A DNA stretch of 64,000 nt, taken from NCBI GenBank assembly GCA_031257915.1, contig JAIRNR010000094.1, positions 1 to 64,000 on the forward strand, given 5' to 3'. The stretch comes from Bacteroidales bacterium. GTDB lineage: Bacteria; Bacteroidota; Bacteroidia; Bacteroidales; P3. A model generated the notes under the pieces. It was not told the origin of the DNA. It did no database searches and worked only from the letters and a program-made list of their open reading frames with translations. Positions 10,578 to 19,824 of this stretch are shown piece after piece; within the stretch, counting starts at the first letter, position 1; each line of letters opens with the position of its first letter. A program made the translations under genes and the position numbers.

Positions 10578-11381
10578 ATGAAACAACTTGAAAAAAGAAG
10601 CTTGGGAGTATCCGGTTTGCTTATTATCGTATTGTGTTTGATTGTAGCAGAATGTATTTTCTATTTTGTTTACGGCAATCCGTCGAACTTTATGAACAAC
10701 GACCCTAATAACCACCCTTTACCCGGTAATCTTCTCGGCACTATCTACAAAGGCGGTATTATTGTTCCTATTATTCAAACTTTACTTCTTACGGTTCTTA
10801 CCCTTGCAGTAGAACGGTTTATTGCCATAGGCAAAGCAAAGGGAAAAGGAAATCTTGAAAAATTTGTAGTAAAAGTAAAAGAACTGCTTGACAAAAGGGA
10901 TATAGCAGGTGCCGTTGCTCTTTGCGATAAGCAAAAAGGTTCTGTTGCAAATGTTGTTAGAACATCTCTGAAAACGTACGTAGAAGTTGCAGACGATCCG
11001 AATATGACAAAAGAGGAAAAGCAACTTGCTTTGCGTAAGGATTTGGAAGAGGCAACTATGCTTGAACTTCCGAGTATGCAGCAAAATCTGCCTATTATCG
11101 CTACTACTACAACGCTTGGTACCCTTTTGGGACTTCTTGGTACTGTTATCGGTATGATTAAGTCGTTTGCTGCTCTTTCTTCCACCGGCGGCACCGACTC
11201 TATAGCACTTTCAACAGGTATTTCCGAAGCACTTGTTAATACGGCGTTTGGTATCGCAACAGGTGCTTGTGCAGTTATATTTTATAACATTTTCACAACA
11301 AAAATTGATGGTATTACCCATTCAATTGACGAAGTTGGTGCATATTTGGCACAGGCATTCACAGGAAAGCACAAGGTGTAG
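10578..11381 (+). CDS. exbB: MotA/TolQ/ExbB proton channel family protein
   Basis: LPIIATTTTLGTLLGLLGTVIGMIKSFAALSSTGGTDSIALSTGISEALVNTAFGIATG. Confidence 0.9.
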   Translation: MKQLEKRSLGVSGLLIIVLCLIVAECIFYFVYGNPSNFMNNDPNNHPLPGNLLGTIYKGGIIVPIIQTLLLTVLTLAVERFIAIGKAKGKGNLEKFVVKVKELLDKRDIAGAVALCDKQKGSVANVVRTSLKTYVEVADDPNMTKEEKQLALRKDLEEATMLELPSMQQNLPIIATTTTLGTLLGLLGTVIGMIKSFAALSSTGGTDSIALSTGISEALVNTAFGIATGACAVIFYNIFTTKIDGITHSIDEVGAYLAQAFTGKHKV

Positions 11382-11409
11382 TTATAAAAAACAGTGGTAA
11401 TAAAGCACT

Positions 11410-12021
11410 ATGAGCAAAAAAGTAAAAAAGCAATCTACTTTTATTGACATGACGGCTATGAGCGACGTTACGGTTCTGCTGTTAACGTTTTTCATGCTCA
11501 CATCGACTTTTATTCAAAAAGAGCCGGTGCAGGTAAATCCCCCTCAGTCGGTTTCGGAAATTAAGATTCCCGAAACAAATATCATGTCCATTCTTGTAGA
11601 AAAAGACGGTAAAGTTTTTATGTCTTTGGATAAACAGACCGACCGTTGGAGTGTGCTTGAAAAAATGGGAGAGTTCTACAGTGTAGAATTTACGAGCGAA
11701 GAACTGAAAAAATTCAGTTTGGCACCCAATTTTGGTGTACCTATCCATGGAATGAAACAGTTTTTGGGCTTGCCATCGGAAGAGCAGGACAAAATAATTA
11801 TGGATTACGGTATTCCTTCCGACAGTACAAACAATGAACTGAAAAATTGGGTTAAATTTTCTCGTGAAGCAAATGCCGAACTCATTATAGCAATAAAGGC
11901 AGACGGAACTACTCCGTATCCGGTTATACGCGATATAATGAATACATTGCAGGATTTGCGTGAAAACCGTTATAACCTGATTACATCTTTGCGTGATATG
12001 CCCGCTATTTTAAACGATTAA
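11410..12021 (+). CDS. exbD: ExbD/TolR family biopolymer transport protein
   Basis: IDMTAMSDVTVLLLTFFMLTSTF ExbD TM motif; follows ExbB. Confidence 0.88.
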   Translation: MSKKVKKQSTFIDMTAMSDVTVLLLTFFMLTSTFIQKEPVQVNPPQSVSEIKIPETNIMSILVEKDGKVFMSLDKQTDRWSVLEKMGEFYSVEFTSEELKKFSLAPNFGVPIHGMKQFLGLPSEEQDKIIMDYGIPSDSTNNELKNWVKFSREANAELIIAIKADGTTPYPVIRDIMNTLQDLRENRYNLITSLRDMPAILND

Positions 12022-12033
12022 GAAAAAAAAGTT

Positions 12034-12705
12034 ATGGCAGAAATACAGGAAAAAGACTCGGGAGAACAAAAAAAAGGCAAACAGAAGAAATTTAATATTC
12101 ATGTGGATTTTACCCCTATGGTGGACATGAATATGTTGCTTATCACTTTTTTTATGCTTTGTACTACGATGAGTAAGCCGCAAACAATGGAAATTTCGAT
12201 GCCTCGAAAAGATATTGTTTCGGAGCAGGATCAAAACAAGGTTAAAGAGTCAAAAGCAATAACCATACTTTTGGGTAAAAATTCTAAGGTATATTATTAT
12301 TTCGGACTGCCCGATTATGATCATCCGGAAAGTGTTACCGAAACCGATTTTTCGGCAGACGGAATCCGTAAAGTGTTGCTGGGAAGAAATGAAGAGGTTG
12401 TCAGGAAAATTTTGGAATTAAAAAAGAAGAAAGAGAATTTGGAAATATCCGATGAGCAGTACCAAACGGAGGCATCCGAAGTACGTTCCGATAAAAATTC
12501 GCCTGTAGTAATGATTAAGGCAACCGAATTTTCGCAGTATAAAGACTTGATTGATGCTCTTGACGAAATGCAAATATGCAACATAGGCCGCTACGCTATT
12601 TCAGACATTACTCCGGGCGACTTGCGTGTTTTGCAGGACCTTACTCATGAAGGATATACATCCGATTTGAAAGAAGTAATAGAATATAGAGAACAAAGTC
12701 AGTAA
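12034..12705 (+). CDS. ExbD/TolR family protein (second copy)
   Basis: VDFTPMVDMNMLLITFFMLCTTMSKPQTMEISMP. Confidence 0.87.
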   Translation: MAEIQEKDSGEQKKGKQKKFNIHVDFTPMVDMNMLLITFFMLCTTMSKPQTMEISMPRKDIVSEQDQNKVKESKAITILLGKNSKVYYYFGLPDYDHPESVTETDFSADGIRKVLLGRNEEVVRKILELKKKKENLEISDEQYQTEASEVRSDKNSPVVMIKATEFSQYKDLIDALDEMQICNIGRYAISDITPGDLRVLQDLTHEGYTSDLKEVIEYREQSQ

Positions 12706-12709
12706 AACT

Positions 12710-13525
12710 ATGGCAAAAGATATTAACATATTTTCCTCATCGTGGAGAGGATTAGTTTTTGAAGGTAAGAATAAGCAATACGGAGCCTACAAACTTCGTG
12801 AAAATACTTCCAAACGACACCTGCTTGCTTTTGCTATAATTTTAATATTTGCATTTCTTGTCGGTTCAATACCGTCTTTAATGACACTTTTGAAATTTGA
12901 AGGCAGAGACAGAGAGGAAACGCGTGTAACCGAACTTTCCGCATTAGAGGAGAAGCCGAAAGAAGAGGAACAACAGATAGATCATTCCACGCCCCCCCCG
13001 CCCGAATTGAAAACAACTATCAAGTTCACCCCGCCTGTAATTACTGAGGATAGCAAGGTTAATGACGAGGACGAAATGAAAACACAGGAAGAACTCACAA
13101 AAAGTACGGCGGCGATTTCCATCAAGGACGTTCAAGGAAATGACGACGGTACAGGTGAGGATATAAGAGATGTTGAGGAAGCAAATCTTATTGCAAATGC
13201 GGTTAATGACCAAGTTTTTGAAATTGTAGAGCAATCACCCGCTTTCCCTGGTGGTGAGGCAAAACTTTTGGAGTGGCTGCAAAGTGAATTGAGATACCCC
13301 CCTGCCGCCGCCGAAAGAGGTGTTTCGGGTACGGTGTATGTCCAATTTACTGTGGGAAAGGATGGCACAATTCGCGACATTAGTGTTTTGCGCAGTCCGG
13401 ATCCTGTTTTTGACAGAGAGGCAATTCGCGTAGTTCAGAAAATGCCCAAATGGTTGCCGGGTCGTCAGCGTGGACAGGCAGTAGCGGTGCGTTTCAGGCT
13501 GCCTATTAACTTTAATTTAAAATAA
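12710..13525 (+). CDS. tonB: TonB-family energy transducer
   Basis: Pro/Glu-rich linker (STPPPPELKTTIKFTPP) and C-terminal TonB domain (YPPAAAERGVSGTVYVQFTVGKDGTIRDISVLRSPDPVFDREAIRVVQKMPKW). Confidence 0.9.
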   Translation: MAKDINIFSSSWRGLVFEGKNKQYGAYKLRENTSKRHLLAFAIILIFAFLVGSIPSLMTLLKFEGRDREETRVTELSALEEKPKEEEQQIDHSTPPPPELKTTIKFTPPVITEDSKVNDEDEMKTQEELTKSTAAISIKDVQGNDDGTGEDIRDVEEANLIANAVNDQVFEIVEQSPAFPGGEAKLLEWLQSELRYPPAAAERGVSGTVYVQFTVGKDGTIRDISVLRSPDPVFDREAIRVVQKMPKWLPGRQRGQAVAVRFRLPINFNLK

Positions 13526-13587
13526 TATTTTGCCACAATTAGTTTGGCGAATTTTGTTGCAGGTTTAACCTGCAATATCCGGTAATA

Positions 13588-14547
13588 ATGGTAAACGGCA
13601 ATCATATTAACAAATGGATATGCGCACTGGGAACAGTGGGCATATCTGTATTTATGGGACTGCTTATTTTAACGGTCGCAGGATGCGGCAGGAGTAAAAA
13701 CAATGCTCCGAAAGAAACGCTTTTCAGCGGTTTTATAAAGATTGCGGTTGATGAAACACTTGTACCCATTGTGAGGGAAGAAGCAGATGTTTTTGAAGCA
13801 ATGTATCCGATGTCGGGCATAGTGTTGAAAAGTGTAAGTGAAGTAGAGGCAATAAATGCGTTGTTGCATGACAGTACGCGCCTTGCCGTTATGACACGCC
13901 AACTTACGGACGAAGAAATAAAGTACTTGAACAGTAAGAAACAGTTTCCGAAATCAATAAAAATGGCAACAGACGGCATCGCGTTTGTTATCAATAAAAA
14001 TAACCCCGACAGCGCAATTACGGCAAATGCGCTGAAACAAATTTTAAACGGCGAAGTTACACGCTGGAACGAAGTGTTTAAGAACAGTCGTCTGGGTGCA
14101 TTTTCAATCGCTTATGACAACCGCAATTCAAGTACTGTACGCTATGTGCAGGACACTGTTATTAACAGCAAAGAACTTTCGCCGCGATCGTTTGCGGCGG
14201 GCAGTAGCGATGCCGTTGTAAAGTATGTGAAAGAAACGCGGTCTGCTATAGGAATAATAGGTGTTAACTGGATTAGCAGCGAGTATGACTCCATTACGAG
14301 AGAGTTTTTGAGCGATGTACAGGTAATGCGTATCAATGGAGTTCAACCGTATCAATATTACCTTTATACGGGGCAGTATCCGTTCAGACGTGATATTTAT
14401 CTGAATATAAACGATCCTTTTGGCGGACTTCCGACAGGATTTGTTAACTTTGTAACCTCAAGCAGGGGACAGCGTATAATTCTGAAAGCAGGATTACTTC
14501 CTGCGACAATGCCTTTGAATATTGTTAATGTCAGGGAACAATTGTAG
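13588..14547 (+). CDS. PstS-like phosphate-type substrate-binding lipoprotein
   Basis: LTVAGCG lipobox; PBP-like fold (DGIAFVINKNNPDSAITANALKQILNGEVTRWNEV, RNSSTVRYVQDTV). Confidence 0.8.
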   Translation: MVNGNHINKWICALGTVGISVFMGLLILTVAGCGRSKNNAPKETLFSGFIKIAVDETLVPIVREEADVFEAMYPMSGIVLKSVSEVEAINALLHDSTRLAVMTRQLTDEEIKYLNSKKQFPKSIKMATDGIAFVINKNNPDSAITANALKQILNGEVTRWNEVFKNSRLGAFSIAYDNRNSSTVRYVQDTVINSKELSPRSFAAGSSDAVVKYVKETRSAIGIIGVNWISSEYDSITREFLSDVQVMRINGVQPYQYYLYTGQYPFRRDIYLNINDPFGGLPTGFVNFVTSSRGQRIILKAGLLPATMPLNIVNVREQL

Positions 14548-14616
14548 CGGTAACCGGCAGCCTCGTTTTGGCTATACAGCGAGTAGAGAAAAGTAAATTA
14601 TGTGTGATGTAAATAA

Positions 14617-16317
14617 ATGTATAATAATATGAAGATTTTGAAAATTCTTATCAGTGCGGCAATGGTAACGATATTACTGTTTGCCATCCCTGTGAAAGCG
14701 CAAAGCACCACAGGTTTAAATCTTTATCATTCGGGAATGGATGAGGCTGCCGTTGTGTTCTTCAAAAAAGTTTGTGCTTCAAGTGCGGAGCCGAGAAGCA
14801 AGGCAGAAGCGTGCTATTATATTGCAAACGCATTTATCCGTATGGGAATGCCTGATTCGGGAATTTTTTATTTTGACAAAGGCATAGTTGAAGATCCTGC
14901 GTATTTGTATAATAACGTAGGTAAAACAGGTCTTACAACGCTTAGCGAAAATCCGAAGGCAGCCGAGGGAATTTTTAAACAGGCAATTTCTGCCGACAAA
15001 AAAAATGTAGAGGTTTATCTTGCTGTTGCACGTGCGTATGTTTCGCAAAAAGATTATAATAGCGCGAATAAGTATATTGACAGGGCAATTAAAGTGAACA
15101 ATAAAAGCGGATTGCCTTATATGTTAAAGGGAGATATAGCATATCTGCAAAATAAACCGATGGATGCTGCCTCACAGTACGAGCAGGCTTCGTATTTCAG
15201 TCCCGAACTGTTAAGTTCTTATATAAAATACGCAACTATTTATATGACTTTGAACAGAGATTTGGCATTAGCGACATTGCAGCAGGCGAAGGAACAGGAA
15301 GCGGCAACAGGTGATTTATTTGCGGGTATTGACGCTATTTTCGCAGAATATCATTACCGTCAGGGCAAAATGAGCGATGCCGTTGCAAGTTATGCGAAGT
15401 TTATTAAAGACGGTAATTATACGGAAAATCATCTGTTGAATTACGCGCTTTATCTGTACATGGATAAGAGATACGACGAGGTGTTCCCCATAATCATGCC
15501 TGTTTTGGAAAAAGAGCCGGATAATTTCGTAGCAAATCGTATTCATGCTTATATAAAGGCAAAAACCGAAACAGGTGTAACGGACATGTTGGAAAAATTT
15601 ATAGCCGGTGCGCCGAAAGACAAGATTATAGCACTTGACTATATTGCACTTGCTGAGGAACAAGCCGAAAGTACCCTTTATGGCGAAGCAGCCGAAAGTT
15701 ATAAACGTGCAATAGAAATTGACACAAACCGCAAACTTTTATATCAGGACATTGCGGATATGTACGCAAAAGAAAAGCGGATTGATTCCTCTGCAAAATA
15801 TTACGATTTGTACGCGGTTATAGCAGGAAAAGATGATCTTGTTGTGCTTTTTAAATACGGCAGGAATCTGTATTCAATGGCGAGTAATCTTGATTCTACA
15901 ATGCGTGAATCTCAGATATTTTACTTGAAGAAAGCCGACACGATTTTCCAACTGTTTTCCGAACTTGCTCCCGATAACTATCTTGGTTATTTTTGGAGAG
16001 CGAGAGTAAATTCCCTTATTGATATGGAAACGGTTGACGGTCTTGCAAAGCCGTATTATGAGAAAGTTATTGAGATTTGTTTGCCCGATGCCGATAAACG
16101 CAAACGTGAACTTTCGGAGGGTTACCGCTATTTGGGATATTATTATTACGTTCAGGCGGATGTAAAGGCAACGGCGAATAAAAATAACGTAAAGGCGGCG
16201 AAGGATGAGTACCTTAAAGCAAAAGAATATTTTTCAAATGTTCTTAGTGTTGACGCGGATGATCCGGTTGCCATACAGGCAATTGAAGCAATAGATAAAC
16301 TAAATTTGGAAAAATAG
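14617..16317 (+). CDS. Tetratricopeptide-repeat protein, exported
   Basis: Signal peptide and multiple TPR-like units (AEAYYN/YNSANKYIDRAIKVNNKSGLPYMLKGDIAYLQNKP...). Confidence 0.8.
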   Translation: MYNNMKILKILISAAMVTILLFAIPVKAQSTTGLNLYHSGMDEAAVVFFKKVCASSAEPRSKAEACYYIANAFIRMGMPDSGIFYFDKGIVEDPAYLYNNVGKTGLTTLSENPKAAEGIFKQAISADKKNVEVYLAVARAYVSQKDYNSANKYIDRAIKVNNKSGLPYMLKGDIAYLQNKPMDAASQYEQASYFSPELLSSYIKYATIYMTLNRDLALATLQQAKEQEAATGDLFAGIDAIFAEYHYRQGKMSDAVASYAKFIKDGNYTENHLLNYALYLYMDKRYDEVFPIIMPVLEKEPDNFVANRIHAYIKAKTETGVTDMLEKFIAGAPKDKIIALDYIALAEEQAESTLYGEAAESYKRAIEIDTNRKLLYQDIADMYAKEKRIDSSAKYYDLYAVIAGKDDLVVLFKYGRNLYSMASNLDSTMRESQIFYLKKADTIFQLFSELAPDNYLGYFWRARVNSLIDMETVDGLAKPYYEKVIEICLPDADKRKRELSEGYRYLGYYYYVQADVKATANKNNVKAAKDEYLKAKEYFSNVLSVDADDPVAIQAIEAIDKLNLEK

Positions 16318-16911
16318 ATGTTTAATGTTTCTAATTTTATTTTTGATTTTAATGAATTTGCGAACGTATTTATCATATTGTTTTCAATTATTGATATTAC
16401 AGGTGCTGTTCCCATTATCATAGATATAAACAAGCGCAAAGGCAGGATAAATGCTCTTAATGTATCGCTTCTGTCGCTCGTTATAATGGTGGTGTTTCTT
16501 TTTGTCGGGCAGGTTATCCTTGATTTATTTAATGTTAATAACAATGCGTTCGCTGTTGCAGGCGCACTTATCCTTTTTGTGCTTGCGGTAGAAATGATTT
16601 TAGATATAGAAATTTTTAAGTATAATGCTCAGGAAAGTTCAAACGGTTTTATTCCGATAGTGTTTCCTCTTGTAGCCGGTGCAGGTGTTTTGACAACGCT
16701 TTTGTCGCTGCGTGCGGAATACCGTTTATTAAACATATTACTTGCTGTGGTGGCAAATTTGGTTGTAGTATTTGTTGTGATACGCTATGTAGGCGTGCTG
16801 TCAAAATTTCTTGGCGGCAATACCGTATATATTTTAAGAAAATTTTTCGGTGTAATCCTTGTTGCCGTAGCGGTGAGGATGTTAGTTTTCAATTTATCAA
16901 AATTATTATAA
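16318..16911 (+). CDS. MarC family membrane protein
   Basis: IIDITGAVPIIIDINKRKGR, VFPLVAGAGVLTTLLSLRAEY. Confidence 0.85.
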   Translation: MFNVSNFIFDFNEFANVFIILFSIIDITGAVPIIIDINKRKGRINALNVSLLSLVIMVVFLFVGQVILDLFNVNNNAFAVAGALILFVLAVEMILDIEIFKYNAQESSNGFIPIVFPLVAGAGVLTTLLSLRAEYRLLNILLAVVANLVVVFVVIRYVGVLSKFLGGNTVYILRKFFGVILVAVAVRMLVFNLSKLL

Positions 16912-16923
16912 CAACATAAAATT

Positions 16924-17490
16924 ATGGCATCTACAGCAGATATTAAAAATGGGCTTTGTATTGATTTTAAAAATGATCTTTGGCAGGTTGTAGAATTTCA
17001 ACATGTGAAGCCGGGTAAAGGTGCGGCATTTGTGCGTACGAAATTAAAAAATTTAAAAACGGGTAAAGTTCTTGAAAATACTTTTCCCTCAGGCGCTAAA
17101 ATTGATACCGCACGTGTGGAACGCCGTCCCTATCAATTTTTGTATCAAGACGATACAGGGTATAATTTCATGCATACAGAAACATTTGAACAGATGGCTA
17201 TTCCTGAATTTATGATAACAAATCCGCAGTTTCTGAAAGAGGGAACAGTTGCGGAAATTCTTATCCATGCCGAAACAGAAACGCCTCTTGTTGTTGAATT
17301 GCCTGTGTATATGGATTTTATCATCACATACACTGAGCCGGGTATTAAAGGTGATACTGCAACGAATGCAATGAAAGATGCAAAGATTGATACAGGTGCA
17401 ACCGTTCGTGTTCCGCTTTTTATAAATGAAGGTGAAAAAGTACGTATAGATACTCGTTCAGGCGAGTACTCTAATCGTGTTAATGATTAA
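16924..17490 (+). CDS. efp: Elongation factor P
   Basis: QVVEFQHVKPGKGAAFVRTKLKNLKTGKVLENTF; C-terminal IDTRSGEYSNRVND. Confidence 0.96.
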   Translation: MASTADIKNGLCIDFKNDLWQVVEFQHVKPGKGAAFVRTKLKNLKTGKVLENTFPSGAKIDTARVERRPYQFLYQDDTGYNFMHTETFEQMAIPEFMITNPQFLKEGTVAEILIHAETETPLVVELPVYMDFIITYTEPGIKGDTATNAMKDAKIDTGATVRVPLFINEGEKVRIDTRSGEYSNRVND

Positions 17491-17492
17491 AT

Positions 17493-18500
17493 ATGAAGTT
17501 TGAAAAACCGATTTCTCTGAAGGATATAGTTACTATTCTGGGCGATGTTAAAATGCACGGAAATATTAATTTGGAATTATGTGGAATGAATGAAGTCCAT
17601 GTGGTAGAGAACAACGAAATTACGTTTGTTGATTTGGCGAAATACTACGACAAGGCACTGAATTCAAAGGCGTCTGTTATTATTATTGACAGGGAAGATG
17701 TAGAAATTCCCTCCGGTAAAGCGATTCTTGTTTCAAAAGATCCTTTTGCCGATTTCAATAAATTAACTCTGCATTTTCGTCCGTTTATATCATATAAGCA
17801 GGGACTCGAAAAGACTGCCGCTAATGAAGATTTTCAATCGCGGTTTCCGAATACGGTTATTGCACCTACTGCGGAAATAGGTAAGGGTACTGTTATCCAG
17901 CCGAATGTATTTGTAGGTAATTTTGTCAAGATAGGAGAGAACTGCATTATTCACGCAAATACCACAATCAACGATTATTCCATTTTGGGCGATAATGTAA
18001 TTATTCAGTCTAATGTTTCTATCGGTAGCGACGCTTGCTATTTCCAGCGAAAAAATCCTGAAGGGCAATTCAGAAAGTTTGAATCGTCCGGTCGTACAAT
18101 TATTGAAAACGATGTGGAAATAGGTGCGTTATGTGCAATTGACAGAGGGGTTTCGGCAGATACCGTTGTGGGGCAGGGAACAAAGATGGACAATTTTGTT
18201 CAGATAGGGCACGACACCAGAATAGGAAAGCATTGTCTTATTGGCTCGCACTGCGCTATAGCAGGTGTTACCGTTATAGAGGATAACGTTATTCTTTGGG
18301 CTAATGTTATGGTGAATAAAGATATTGTTGTGGGTAAAGGTGCGATTGTCTTGGCTACTTCGGGAGTAGATAAGTCAATAGAGGGCGGAAAAACGTATTT
18401 CGGTGCGCCCGCTATTGAAGTAGTCAAAAAATGGAGAGAACTTGTTGCGTTGCGTCAACTTCCCGATATTCTTGAAAAATTTGAAAAAAACAATGTTTAA
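17493..18500 (+). CDS. lpxD: UDP-3-O-(3-hydroxymyristoyl)glucosamine N-acyltransferase-like
   Basis: Left-handed beta-helix hexapeptides with LpxD pattern (GENCIIHANTTINDYSILGDNVIIQSNVSIGSDA, MDNFVQIGHDTRIGKHCLIGSHCAIAG). Confidence 0.88.
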   Translation: MKFEKPISLKDIVTILGDVKMHGNINLELCGMNEVHVVENNEITFVDLAKYYDKALNSKASVIIIDREDVEIPSGKAILVSKDPFADFNKLTLHFRPFISYKQGLEKTAANEDFQSRFPNTVIAPTAEIGKGTVIQPNVFVGNFVKIGENCIIHANTTINDYSILGDNVIIQSNVSIGSDACYFQRKNPEGQFRKFESSGRTIIENDVEIGALCAIDRGVSADTVVGQGTKMDNFVQIGHDTRIGKHCLIGSHCAIAGVTVIEDNVILWANVMVNKDIVVGKGAIVLATSGVDKSIEGGKTYFGAPAIEVVKKWRELVALRQLPDILEKFEKNNV

Positions 18501-19797
18501 CCGCATAGTTTTATTTTCCTGTTTTCTGTTTGTTTATGGTTCCTCTATATCTCAGACTGTTATCAGCGGGACGGCAAAAGGTGCGGAAGGCAGAACAGTA
18601 AAAGTATTAACTGTTGCCGATTATATCACGCATAAGCCGCTTTATTTGGCGTGCGATACGATAAGCAAAGACGGAGAATTTTATTTAGACTTTAATATTA
18701 CAAATTCATGTTCCGTTAAATTGGAAATTGACTATTATCAAACGTTTGTATATGCTGTGCCGGGAATGCGTATTTCATTGGATTTTCTTGCGTTCGATTA
18801 TCATCTTGCAGAAAAAGTAAATTGCTTTTGGGAAAGCGAACAGATACCTGATTTGATGTATGCTGTGTCTTACTCCGATTCCTCATTTTTTCTTTTTAAA
18901 AATGATTCCGGTTATTTGACAAAAATGAACCGCTATCGTCTTGCAAAATATGAGGAAGCAACAGGTAAAATGAATCGCAAAGCACTTTTTGAAAATTATA
19001 TAGAAAGTGTTCCGTTTTCTCTAAATAACGACTATTTTGTGGAGTTTGTCGGCGATTTTTTCAATAATTACTTTTCTCGTTTTTCCGGTAAATTTCTGTT
19101 GAATACAACAATAGATAATCTGCTTGACACAATGGGTATAGATCCGTTTTTACGCAATGAAATGTTGCGTGAATATATCTGTATAAAAATGCTTTATCAG
19201 TATGTTTTATCGGTGCCTGCACATGCGCAGGCTGTTGTTATGGCGCGTGTAAAATCACTTTTAAAAGCGTTATCGGATAAGACAAAGTTTAACGAATTGA
19301 GTCGGATAATAGACAATGTGTTGAATGAGTGGAGTAGTGTAAAAAGTTTCAAATCAATGATTTTGAAAGATTTTAACGGACAGAATATCTTATTTGAAAA
19401 TTTGCTGAAAGATTTTGACGCACCATATTTTTATGTCGGATTTATAAGTGCAAATAATATTCTTTGTCCTGATTGTCTTACTGAAACCGATGTATTACTT
19501 CGTATTCCCGAAAAAAATTATAAAGATAGCGTTAAGGTAATTTTGATAAATGTTGATGATGAATTTATGACTTATTATCACGATTATCGTACATTTAGTT
19601 CAAAAAAATCCAAAATACCTTATCTTTATTTTAATCGTCAAATTTCTTTAATGCGCTCTTTGGATGCCGTACATTTTCCGTGCTATTTTCTGTTAGACCG
19701 CACAGGGGTTATATTGCAGAGTGATTTCGCAAAACCGAGTGACGGATTAGAAAGTCGCAGACCATTTTGCCGGCGTCAGCAAGATGGTCAAAATTAG
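18493..19797 (+). CDS. Exported protein with DUF4369/thioredoxin-like organisation; C-terminus possibly altered
   Basis: Signal peptide MFNRIVLFSCFLFVYGSSIS; C-terminal thioredoxin-like segment (CFLLDRTGVILQSDF). Track ORF opens at 18442; ATG at 18493 overlaps the lpxD stop by 8 bp. Confidence 0.6.
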   Translation: MFNRIVLFSCFLFVYGSSISQTVISGTAKGAEGRTVKVLTVADYITHKPLYLACDTISKDGEFYLDFNITNSCSVKLEIDYYQTFVYAVPGMRISLDFLAFDYHLAEKVNCFWESEQIPDLMYAVSYSDSSFFLFKNDSGYLTKMNRYRLAKYEEATGKMNRKALFENYIESVPFSLNNDYFVEFVGDFFNNYFSRFSGKFLLNTTIDNLLDTMGIDPFLRNEMLREYICIKMLYQYVLSVPAHAQAVVMARVKSLLKALSDKTKFNELSRIIDNVLNEWSSVKSFKSMILKDFNGQNILFENLLKDFDAPYFYVGFISANNILCPDCLTETDVLLRIPEKNYKDSVKVILINVDDEFMTYYHDYRTFSSKKSKIPYLYFNRQISLMRSLDAVHFPCYFLLDRTGVILQSDFAKPSDGLESRRPFCRRQQDGQN

Positions 19798-19824
19798 TTA
19801 CGATACTGCAAATGATAGAATTAT

